From contig JAEOUH010000069.1 in the NCBI GenBank assembly GCA_016839365.1, positions 1-64,000 on the forward strand: DNA of 64,000 nt, read 5' to 3'. The translations under genes and the position numbers were made by a program. Within the stretch, counting starts at the first letter, position 1. The number at the start of each line of letters is the position of its first letter. The DNA comes from Candidatus Hermodarchaeota archaeon (GTDB lineage: Archaea > Asgardarchaeota > Hermodarchaeia > Hermodarchaeales > Hermodarchaeaceae). The notes beneath the pieces were generated by a model. The model was not told where the DNA came from. It was given only the letters and a program-made list of their open reading frames with translations, and ran no database searches. Below are positions 43,155-51,099 of the stretch, one piece after another.

Positions 43155-46049
43155 ATGACCACTAGGCACAAGCCATCCTTATCAACTTCACCAATCGTGT
43201 TTCGTAGTATCCGTCTAGTGAACTTTGTCATTCACCGTGATACCACAATCCAACTCGATCAATCCCCTGTCATTCTTATTACAGGCTCCAATGGAAGCGG
43301 AAAAACCTTGATTCTCGACGCCCTGTTGCTCGCAATTGGCGTTGAATCTCGAAGAGCCCAACGTCAACGCAATTCGGCTTTCATCGGTCGATTCGAGAAA
43401 TATGCTGAAGTCATTCTAGAACTTAACAACTACCAACTCAATGGGCGACGAGTCTTAAGAAGCCCCGATCCTACCATGTCTGCGCTTCTTGATAAGGACG
43501 TTGTGTCGATCCGGCTACGAGTCGATGAAACAAACCGAATATCCTATTGGTTGAATGAAAAACGATCAGTGAATGGCCATCAGATTGCTCGTAAAGATAT
43601 TCGGAAACTCTTCCAAGCTGCTGGACTCTTTGGAGATTCTCCCTTAGCTGTTACTGAGGCTGAGACTTTAGACCACTTTGCCTCCCAATCTCCACGACGA
43701 AAGTTCGAGACTCTCCTGAACGAAACTGGGCTCCGTAATTGGATGGAAAAACTCGAGGAAGCCCGTCTCCTCGTATTACAGGCAAGAGCCAATGTCAAGC
43801 CCCTCGAATACCGGATCCGCCATGAAGAACAGCGCCTCCAGGTTCTGAAGGCAGCCTATGAAGCTTTTCAACAAAAACAGCAGCTCCAACAGAGACAGAA
43901 GGATCTCGACGTTGAAGCGGCCTGGGCTGAAGTGGCTTATCGTGAGGAGCTTGCTAGCCAACTCCAATCACAAGTTACCAGTCTGGAAACCCAACTCTCC
44001 GACCAAAATGAGAAATTGGACAAGTTAGACCAAAGGAAAACCAGCTTGAAAGAGAAGTGCGAAGCGATTGAAGCAAAACGGGAAAAGCTCCTAACAACCA
44101 TGGACTCGCTACACGATGAGCGGTTGCAAGCACAAGGCCATCGGCGAGGGCTAGAGAATGAACTCAAAGGCATGCTAAATCGAACAGAACGATATACCAA
44201 GCGTCGGAAGCCCGCAACAGGCAAAATTGACGCCATTCAGAAGGAGTTAGCAACGATTATCCAGGATCGAGATGGCATCGATGATCAACTCGCTCAGGTC
44301 CGACAAGATATTGCCTCAACGGAAGAGTACCTCTTTACCAAACCCCAACGGTATCCACATTTTGAAGAGACAATACTTCGGGGCTGCCTCCGATACCGGT
44401 CTGAACTTGATAAACTCGCACTCTCTGATGCAGTGATTGGGCCCCTTTTTGCGCTCATTCGTATGAAACCGGAGTATGCACAGTACGAAACCGCGGTCAA
44501 ACTGGCCTTGGGACGCTACTCCTATGCATTCATTGCTCTGAATCGAGAGGTCTTCGTTGAGGCTAAAAACTTGTATGATCATCTCTGGCCACATGAAAAG
44601 CCAGATCTGGTGGTCGCCCGGACAAATCCCACGACCGCGATAACGCGAGATCGCCCAACGGTTTCTTTACCCGTGATTGGTTGGGCAGCTGATCTCATTG
44701 AAGGGGATATATATGCCATTAGTTTCCTAAGCCGTGTCATAAACACAGCTATCGCGGAGGAAGGAGCCGATCCCAACACGCTAGTCGATGCCTCTCAACA
44801 ACTCAATTGCAACATCATTACTAGTGAAGGAACAAGTCATTATCTCCGAATCGGCGCCTTTGCCCGACCACCCCGACCCGTTACGGTAAGTTTGGATGTC
44901 TCTCTCAACGATTTGGGACTAGCCCAGGATGGCGCTGATACACGCATTCAACTCCGTGAACTTCGTGAACAAGAAGCTAAACTGATGCGAGACCGAATGC
45001 GCATCAATTCTGAAATAAGTCAACTTCGGGCAACCCTCCAAGACCTTCAGCAAGTGCACATATCTCATCTTTCTGATGGGGAAAGAACAGCCCTGGTCAC
45101 TAGTTCTGAACATCGAGTCGCTGAATTACAACAACTGATTCTTGAACTGGAAACTGAATGCGACAGGCTTAGCCAAGATTATCAGGAATATAACTTAGAA
45201 TTATCACCGATCCATTCCCGACAGCAAAAACTATCCGAACAACTCCAAAACCTTGACCTTCGACGATCACGCCGTCAGGTTGAAATCAACCACCTCGTTG
45301 CAGAGCTCAAGCAACGCGAAGATGAATATGAGCATCTCATTAAACAAACCAAACATTTCCGTAAGGCTGCCACAGCACTGGGAGAACGCCCTCAGGCTGT
45401 TCGAAACCCTACTGCGATTCGTGATGAACAAATCCAAATCCAGGCGATGATTGATACTATCACCGCCACAGCAGACGATCGGCAAGCCTTTGAAGACCAG
45501 GAACAAGTCGTCTCCCAACTCCAAGACTACCTCAAACAACGTCAGCTCCACTTAGAAAATCTGATGACGGACGTTGATCGAAGACTTCTCGAGTGGAGAC
45601 GGCAACTCCAAGAGACGGTTGAAATCCTCAACCACCGTATGAACCAATTACTCAGCCACTTCCTCAAGCAAGTCAAACTGCTTATTCGATTCCCCGATGA
45701 ACCCAGTCGTGCGGAGCTCCACCTTCAACTTGCCATTAACCGCAAAGGCGACTGGCGGACCTATCAAGAAATGTCTGGGGGCGAACGGGTCCTAGCCACC
45801 CAGACTTTCATTTTAGCCCTACACACTCTCGCCAAGAGTCCCCTCCATGTGATTGATGAATTTACCCAACGCCTCGATGAAGCAAGCCGTGCAGCTATTC
45901 TCAGTGTTGTTCAACGCGCCCTCGATTTAACCCAAAAAGACTCACTAATTCATCCACAGTTTCTTCTAATGGCTCCCTCCACGGTCGGACTCGAGATCCC
46001 AGAGACTATGCACCACGTCGTGCTGATCAAAGGACAGGTGAAAGTCTAA
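43155..46049 (+). CDS. SMC-family ATPase of Smc5/6 type
   Basis: A 964-residue SMC protein with Walker A GSNGSGKT (44-51), a first coiled coil (about 200-400), a hinge (about 410-590), a second coil (about 600-850), the signature MSGGER (873-878) and Walker B HVIDE (898-902). The C-terminal segment SPLHVIDEFTQRLDEASR and QFLLMAPS...IP match the Smc5/6 pattern (DEF..MD..NRR; QF.L.TP) rather than canonical SMC or Rad50. The Q-loop region reads AVTEAETL, with Gln apparently replaced. Length is shorter than eukaryotic Smc5/6. It probably forms a homodimer for DNA tethering or loop extrusion with the next genes. Confidence 0.88.
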   Translation: MTTRHKPSLSTSPIVFRSIRLVNFVIHRDTTIQLDQSPVILITGSNGSGKTLILDALLLAIGVESRRAQRQRNSAFIGRFEKYAEVILELNNYQLNGRRVLRSPDPTMSALLDKDVVSIRLRVDETNRISYWLNEKRSVNGHQIARKDIRKLFQAAGLFGDSPLAVTEAETLDHFASQSPRRKFETLLNETGLRNWMEKLEEARLLVLQARANVKPLEYRIRHEEQRLQVLKAAYEAFQQKQQLQQRQKDLDVEAAWAEVAYREELASQLQSQVTSLETQLSDQNEKLDKLDQRKTSLKEKCEAIEAKREKLLTTMDSLHDERLQAQGHRRGLENELKGMLNRTERYTKRRKPATGKIDAIQKELATIIQDRDGIDDQLAQVRQDIASTEEYLFTKPQRYPHFEETILRGCLRYRSELDKLALSDAVIGPLFALIRMKPEYAQYETAVKLALGRYSYAFIALNREVFVEAKNLYDHLWPHEKPDLVVARTNPTTAITRDRPTVSLPVIGWAADLIEGDIYAISFLSRVINTAIAEEGADPNTLVDASQQLNCNIITSEGTSHYLRIGAFARPPRPVTVSLDVSLNDLGLAQDGADTRIQLRELREQEAKLMRDRMRINSEISQLRATLQDLQQVHISHLSDGERTALVTSSEHRVAELQQLILELETECDRLSQDYQEYNLELSPIHSRQQKLSEQLQNLDLRRSRRQVEINHLVAELKQREDEYEHLIKQTKHFRKAATALGERPQAVRNPTAIRDEQIQIQAMIDTITATADDRQAFEDQEQVVSQLQDYLKQRQLHLENLMTDVDRRLLEWRRQLQETVEILNHRMNQLLSHFLKQVKLLIRFPDEPSRAELHLQLAINRKGDWRTYQEMSGGERVLATQTFILALHTLAKSPLHVIDEFTQRLDEASRAAILSVVQRALDLTQKDSLIHPQFLLMAPSTVGLEIPETMHHVVLIKGQVKV

Positions 46050-46840
46050 TGATAACTAATGATACTTCTACATTTCTCCGTGCCTTTCCGCGCCGCAAGG
46101 CCTGGTATGACACTTTCCAATACAACTACAAGCGAACACGACTATCATCTTTTGGAACCAAAGGGATAGTAATTACGCTATGGAATCTGACCAAAAAGTA
46201 TGAGGTTGCCCTAAAACAGCACGATACGTTCCCGATTAAGGAAGCGGAGATTGACCGTGAAGAAGTTGCCGATGCATACCGCGTCCTTGATACCCCCTGG
46301 GAACGAACTCTCGATGGGCGTTTCTACTATAATCTCGCTTCAATGCAACATCACCGGGATTCTCAATTGGCTGCTCCTGAAATCGCTCCCGAGGAATGGA
46401 TTTCCCAATTTGCCAATGAGGTCAAACGACGCGCGACTCCGGTACTCTTTTTAATTAATCAAGAGCGGACCATCCCACCTTTCCAATTGCCTCCTGCTGA
46501 TTCGCCGGTCGCAATGGACGATGCCCCTACCCAAGATGATAAACAGGCTATGCGCAAACACCGTATCTCTTATGAAGAGATCTCCATAGACGCTCTCGGC
46601 GCTAGAAGGGCGGATATCCTGAAACGGCTACAAGGCAAACGATACAACTATGCAGCCCTATCCGAAATCCTAACCAACTGGGAACTCGATTTACTCAGCC
46701 AGATGATTCGGGATAACATCTGTCCTGCAACGTTCGAAAAAACGGCTATCATTTTTCGACACCCTCCACCTAAAACAAATCCTGCTTTCACTGCTGTTGC
46801 CATTACCGCACAAAACCATGAGGAGGTTCCTCGAAAGTGA
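46049..46840 (+). CDS. Candidate kleisin-like subunit of the SMC complex
   Basis: A 263-residue protein whose ATG shares a base with the SMC stop. The C-terminal part (about 175-245, RADILKRLQGKRYNYAALSE and onward) looks like a winged helix, as in kleisins, where it binds the SMC cap. The middle (145-165) is Pro/Asp-rich and flexible. The N-terminal part is alpha/beta-mixed and does not clearly show a kleisin neck-binding helix, so the assignment rests mainly on operon position. Confidence 0.45.
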   Translation: MITNDTSTFLRAFPRRKAWYDTFQYNYKRTRLSSFGTKGIVITLWNLTKKYEVALKQHDTFPIKEAEIDREEVADAYRVLDTPWERTLDGRFYYNLASMQHHRDSQLAAPEIAPEEWISQFANEVKRRATPVLFLINQERTIPPFQLPPADSPVAMDDAPTQDDKQAMRKHRISYEEISIDALGARRADILKRLQGKRYNYAALSEILTNWELDLLSQMIRDNICPATFEKTAIIFRHPPPKTNPAFTAVAITAQNHEEVPRK

Positions 46841-47484
46841 CCTCAGATCCAATACCTACTGACACCATCTCTTCCACAAGCGAGGATTCAGAAGAAGAGG
46901 TGTTAGAGCAACGTCATCTCATTGGTCAGCTCTTTGCCGCCCTCACAGCAAGGTTTCGGAATGAGGAAGGCCAACTCAGCATCGGGGTCAAACGGCAAGA
47001 TCTTTTAGAAGCCCTTCATATCAATAAGACTGGCTTAGTCCGCCTCCTCGATTTACTCCGCCAGCAAATATCTCCCCTGGGGCTAGAATTGGTTGAATAT
47101 CGAATGGGACGGGACACGCTCTATTGTGTTCGAACCATTTACGGAGTTCCTGGCGAGCTCACTGATCCTGAATACGCCGTATTAGGAGTCATCATTTCCA
47201 CTGTAGAACAGGTGAGTAAACTCCATCGTCCACGCCGGGTGGCCACAAAAGACATCGAAACAATCCTTGTAGCCCGTGGGCGCCTCTCCCGCTACCAACT
47301 CGATCGTATTTTACGACGACTAACCGAGCTAGGCTATATTACGCGAACCGCACGACGAATTACTTACGGTCCACGACTCGAATTGGAATTTGATGCTGAA
47401 CGCCGTGAAGCCATCGCCAGCGCAGCAACCCTGTATCTCGCAGGGGCTACAGCTGATTCGGAGGAAGACCTGAATGAAACTTGA
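46837..47484 (+). CDS. Tandem winged-helix (KITE: ScpB/Nse3/MukE-like) protein
   Basis: A 215-residue protein with two consecutive winged helices: about 35-105 (VKRQDLLEALHINKTGLVR then GLELVEYRMGRDTLYCV) and about 110-190 (LTDPEYAVLGVIIST then LDRILRRLTELGYITRTARR). This layout is that of KITE proteins that bind kleisins: ScpB in bacteria, Nse1/Nse3 in Smc5/6. GLELVEY is close to the ScpB wing. The termini are acidic. GTG start overlaps the upstream stop (GTGA). Confidence 0.75.
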   Translation: MTSDPIPTDTISSTSEDSEEEVLEQRHLIGQLFAALTARFRNEEGQLSIGVKRQDLLEALHINKTGLVRLLDLLRQQISPLGLELVEYRMGRDTLYCVRTIYGVPGELTDPEYAVLGVIISTVEQVSKLHRPRRVATKDIETILVARGRLSRYQLDRILRRLTELGYITRTARRITYGPRLELEFDAERREAIASAATLYLAGATADSEEDLNET

Positions 47485-47935
47485 TCTCTCCACCGTTGGC
47501 ATCAGTTGTGTAGCCTGTGGAACCCGAATCACACTTGAGGAGGCAATCCAGAAGGAATGGCACCAATGTTTACGGTGTCAGTTCTTCATTGATCCCCATT
47601 GTCTTGGAATTGTCCAAAACACCATGGGTGGGGTCTGCCCCTCATTTAGCCAAGGAGTGACCCGTCATTCCTTGCAAGCTGCTGATATTCCTACAGAACA
47701 GATCCTCATATTCGTCAAAGATCAATATCAGAAAGGTCACGGAGGTGCTCTCATCGACTCCTTATTTTATACCAGACCTTCAGCTTTAAAGAAACCACAA
47801 CACCCAAGTCAAATGGAATCGAACTCTGAAGAACCTCTCACCCGAGAAGAAATCTGGCAACGCTTTGGACTCGTTTTAGTGCAGCGGTCCCAAGGTAAAT
47901 GGAAAACTTGGGAAAAAGTTGGCAGTACTAGCTGA
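47474..47935 (+). CDS. RING-like zinc-binding protein of the SMC operon
   Basis: A 153-residue protein. The N-terminal zinc domain has Cys12, Cys15, Cys32, Cys35, Cys43 and Cys55, with His42 and Asp40 nearby, and aligns closely with the RING-like protein at 41.2-41.6 kb (spacing C-x2-C-x16-C-x2-C-x7-C-x11-C, ending CP). The C-terminal part (LTREEIWQRFGLVLVQRS) may form a small helical domain. In eukaryotes the Smc5/6 subunits Nse1 and Nse2 carry RING-type ligase domains, so this is a candidate equivalent. It overlaps the KITE gene by 11 bases. Confidence 0.7.
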   Translation: MKLDLSTVGISCVACGTRITLEEAIQKEWHQCLRCQFFIDPHCLGIVQNTMGGVCPSFSQGVTRHSLQAADIPTEQILIFVKDQYQKGHGGALIDSLFYTRPSALKKPQHPSQMESNSEEPLTREEIWQRFGLVLVQRSQGKWKTWEKVGSTS

Positions 47936-47937
47936 TA

Positions 47938-48369
47938 TTGTCCAAGGGACATAAACTATTTACCTATCAACCACTCATGCCTTCCTATACGAATTGGCTT
48001 GCATCATTTTTGGAGTTGATGGGTTTGGGTGACGAAAAGGCTCCCAGTTGGGTAAAACACGCCGTTCGGCGTTGGAAGCAATTCTATAATGAAATTCAGT
48101 TCATCGATGGACAAATTGATACTGCAAATCCGTTGAGTGTAATTTTCCGAAATGAAGCTCTCTTAAATCAAGTAGTATCCCAATCACAGGCTGTCACCTC
48201 ACCCATTGAACCAACCCTTTCAAAGAAAGAAGAATCAGCTCCATCTCAACCTGAAAAGACTCCTTCGCCAAATCCCGAAAAAAAGCAGCGCAAAGGATGG
48301 TTCATTTCTAAACTCAAAGACCTCCAATACCTATTCAATCGCCCTCTTTGGTCCTGGGATTCTTTCTAG
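47938..48369 (+). CDS. Small protein, last gene of the SMC operon
   Basis: A 143-residue protein from TTG 47938, two bases after the RING-like gene; ATG 47974 is an alternative. The N-terminal 75 residues are helical and aromatic-rich (YTNWLASFLELMGLGDEKAPSWV), followed by a Ser/Pro/Lys linker and a basic-aromatic end (KGWFISKLKDLQYLF). No family recognised. It ends overlapping the convergent HDAC-like gene by four bases. Confidence 0.5.
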   Translation: MSKGHKLFTYQPLMPSYTNWLASFLELMGLGDEKAPSWVKHAVRRWKQFYNEIQFIDGQIDTANPLSVIFRNEALLNQVVSQSQAVTSPIEPTLSKKEESAPSQPEKTPSPNPEKKQRKGWFISKLKDLQYLFNRPLWSWDSF

Positions 48370-49346
48370 ATGGGATCATCCAAACCCATTTTGGAACGAA
48401 TCTTCTCGATGACATCTTCTCCCATCCGCTTCGTTTCTGCTGACTCCGTCGTAGGCTCATCCTGCACATCCTCAGACAGTTGAGGGAGACCCGCTAGTTT
48501 TCTCACGATACCAGAAATTGCATGCTTTGCCACAGAAACCTCAGAACCGCCAGAGAGTAGCACCACCAACCGTCCCTCACAGACTTCTTCCGCTGCCTGC
48601 ATCAAAATATCTGTCATTGCAGGAAAGGCACGCAACGAAAGATTAAACCCACCATAGTCTAGGGCATGGGCATCATGACCCATGTTCCACAAGATCATCT
48701 CAGGGCGAATCCGCCTGGCCCAAGGCAGCGCTAAACGACGTACGGCTTCGACAAAGGAGTCATCACTACTCGAACTTGGGAAAGGGACATCCACATGCCG
48801 ATGTGTCACCGTATCCAGGCTTTCCCGGAAACTCGCCTCGAAGTTTAAATGGTATACTCCTTCATCATCCCCAAGGACATCACGAGTTCCATCCCCTGGA
48901 TGAGGATCCGTATCAACAATGAAAAAACGATTAACTCCATGCATATGTTGCAAATTTCGAACAAGTAAAGCAGAGTTGTTGTAATAGCAAAAACCCCAGG
49001 ATGAACCACGACTAGCGTGGTGCCCAGCACAGCCAGTAAAGGCAAAAGCATTGGCTGCCTCGCCAATCCAAACCGCCTCACCTGCTCTTACCGCGGATCC
49101 CCCCGACACGAGTGAAGCAGAATCATATCCTGATCTTCTAACATGTTGAATGTGATCAGGGGTGTGCACCTGCAGGAGTAAATCCTCACCTACTCTGGGC
49201 GCTTCTTCCAAAATAACCTGAGTAGTCTCCAATGTTCCCGAATCGCGTAAATAGTCAAGTGCCGGTTGTACACGACCAGCTAGCACCGGGTACCCTTCAA
49301 CTGCCATTAAAGGATGGTAGAGTACGAGTGTTGGCTTCTTTTTCAT
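48366..49346 (-). CDS. Histone-deacetylase-family (arginase-fold) protein with altered active site
   Basis: A 326-residue protein of the HDAC/AcuC/acetylpolyamine amidohydrolase family. GHHAS (109-110 His pair), FCYYNN, Asp147/His149 in VDTDPHPGDGT and GHDAHALDYGG give the zinc site. The usual GGY catalytic tyrosine near the end is replaced by Ser (LSGGSEVS). It may deacetylate proteins or polyamines with altered chemistry. It is convergent with the SMC operon and its neighbour is an acetyltransferase on the other side. Confidence 0.85.
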   Translation of the reverse strand: MKKKPTLVLYHPLMAVEGYPVLAGRVQPALDYLRDSGTLETTQVILEEAPRVGEDLLLQVHTPDHIQHVRRSGYDSASLVSGGSAVRAGEAVWIGEAANAFAFTGCAGHHASRGSSWGFCYYNNSALLVRNLQHMHGVNRFFIVDTDPHPGDGTRDVLGDDEGVYHLNFEASFRESLDTVTHRHVDVPFPSSSSDDSFVEAVRRLALPWARRIRPEMILWNMGHDAHALDYGGFNLSLRAFPAMTDILMQAAEEVCEGRLVVLLSGGSEVSVAKHAISGIVRKLAGLPQLSEDVQDEPTTESAETKRMGEDVIEKIRSKMGLDDPI

Positions 49347-49420
49347 TCTTATTCACTGCTTGGCATATTGGAGCAAAAAAGGATTTAACAGCATTTATCA
49401 TTTTACTCGAGTAGCCTAGG

Positions 49421-50632
49421 ATGGATATTCTGATGATAGAAATTCGGAAAATTACTAAAAATGAACGCCCCGCCATCATGGATCTTTACCGATATGCGTA
49501 CACAAAATGGACAGATCGGGAGGTTAAGAACGAAGAAATTGATGACATTATTGAGGATGAAACTCTGGGCCTGTTTGAACAAGGGCGCCTGGTCTCTTCT
49601 TTAAGGGTCCACGAATTCCAGCAATCAATCCGTGGTGTACTCAAGGATTGTGGAGGGGTAGCCGGGGTTGCCACATACCCGGAGGCACGACGGAAGGGAT
49701 ATGTACGAAAATTAATGCAGGAAGGTTTCAAGATGATGCGTGAGAAGGGGCAATCGGTCAGTATGCTCGATCCCTTTAAGCAAAGTTACTATGAAAAATT
49801 CGGGTACGTTGCTGCAAATACTGCCTATATTGTTGAAGCCCCACTCAAACAGCTACGCATATCAGACACGACGCCTCAGAATGTGGATTGGACCTTTGAA
49901 AGGGTTCGCGCAGTAAATGCCAAAGACGAATATCTAAAGTTTGTCCGCGAAGTAGGTCCTAAACAGTATCATGGTTACATCATTTTCAAAACCTTTCCTG
50001 ATGCTATGTGGAGACAGCGTACAAAAGAAAGTCTCATTGTCTTTGTCAAACATAAAGGAAAAATTCAGGCTTTAGGCCGGTATCGGATTAAAGGGGAACG
50101 AATCAAGGCTGAATTCCGCACAAATATGCAAGTGATCGATCTCTTATGGCGAACCCGAGAAGCTCGTGACAAACTCTTTTTCTTCTTCAGACAACACTGG
50201 GACCAAATCCATAATATCAGCATACATGCTCCCTTCGATACTAAGGTCGAACATTGGTTCAAAGATGCACGTTTGAAGATTGAACGTAAAACTCCTTGGA
50301 TGGTTCGCATCATCGACGCAAAGAACGCAATCCAGAATCTTCCAGGCCTTGGAGAAGACATCGTCACCCTTGAAATCACAGATCCTAATTGTCCCTGGAA
50401 TAATGGAACTTACTCCCTTCAATCAGAAAAAGGGCGTTTACACCTAACTAAAAGCTCAGGGCATCCTGAAGTAAAAGCTACTATTCAAGCGCTCTCAGCC
50501 TTAGTCTATGGAACACAACTAGTAGAGGAATTAGAGTTTCAAGAGGAACTATCAGTCACAGAAGAATGGGCTAGACATACTCTTCAACGGTGGTTCCCGC
50601 CTCTCCACCTATATAATGTCGTGTACTTCTAA
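49421..50632 (+). CDS. Eis-type GNAT acetyltransferase
   Basis: A protein of about 400 residues with the Eis architecture: an N-terminal GNAT domain (GVATYPEARRKGYVRKLM with the acetyl-CoA loop), a second degenerate GNAT region, and a C-terminal SCP2-like domain (CPWNNGTYSLQS, ALSALVYG). Eis relatives acetylate amines or protein lysines. A close paralogue is at 60.7-61.9 kb. By comparison with that paralogue the start is probably ATG 49433. Confidence 0.9.
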   Translation: MDILMIEIRKITKNERPAIMDLYRYAYTKWTDREVKNEEIDDIIEDETLGLFEQGRLVSSLRVHEFQQSIRGVLKDCGGVAGVATYPEARRKGYVRKLMQEGFKMMREKGQSVSMLDPFKQSYYEKFGYVAANTAYIVEAPLKQLRISDTTPQNVDWTFERVRAVNAKDEYLKFVREVGPKQYHGYIIFKTFPDAMWRQRTKESLIVFVKHKGKIQALGRYRIKGERIKAEFRTNMQVIDLLWRTREARDKLFFFFRQHWDQIHNISIHAPFDTKVEHWFKDARLKIERKTPWMVRIIDAKNAIQNLPGLGEDIVTLEITDPNCPWNNGTYSLQSEKGRLHLTKSSGHPEVKATIQALSALVYGTQLVEELEFQEELSVTEEWARHTLQRWFPPLHLYNVVYF

Positions 50633-50706
50633 TGAAAACCGAAACACGAGCCTTTTTTAGGCAGATATTGCATTGAATTGACTCCTAACTCACTGAGGGT
50701 TCAAAA

Positions 50707-51099
50707 ATGGGCTTTGAAATCCCCTTTGATAAAATCCGTGATGCGATTCAACAATACTTAGCATTTAAAGCTGACTCGACGACCCGGACTATTACCTTGG
50801 AATTTAAAGGATCTATTTACGAAGAGATGCCATTTGGGGATATGCTCGAAGATGAAGAGGGACTAAAACGCATGGCCAAGAACTTAATGGACCAAGACAT
50901 CGAATACACCGCAGAGCCATTACCTGAAGGTAAAGGCGTTATCCTTCACTTCGAAACAGATGAGGATTATCAGAAGATGTACAACTTCATTGATGGCATT
51001 GTCAATGGGAATCTTATCCAAGAACTCATGGCAAAGGTTATGCAATCCATGTTCTCTGCAATAGACAATGATAGCTCCGAATTCGATAATACGACCTAG
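50707..51099 (+). CDS. Small acidic protein of unknown function
   Basis: A 130-residue acidic protein with strands in the first half (TTRTITLEFKGSIYEEM), acidic loops, and two C-terminal helices (MYNFIDGIVNGNLIQELMAKVM). ATG 50707. It overlaps the convergent membrane-protein gene by four bases. No family recognised. Confidence 0.6.
   Translation: MGFEIPFDKIRDAIQQYLAFKADSTTRTITLEFKGSIYEEMPFGDMLEDEEGLKRMAKNLMDQDIEYTAEPLPEGKGVILHFETDEDYQKMYNFIDGIVNGNLIQELMAKVMQSMFSAIDNDSSEFDNTT

Noticed and set aside
43155..46049. Rad50/SbcC or Wadjet JetC identity for the SMC
   Set aside because: No zinc-hook CxxC at the coil apex, no Mre11 or nuclease partner, and no JetD topoisomerase-like gene nearby. The ATPase C-terminal half fits Smc5/6 better.
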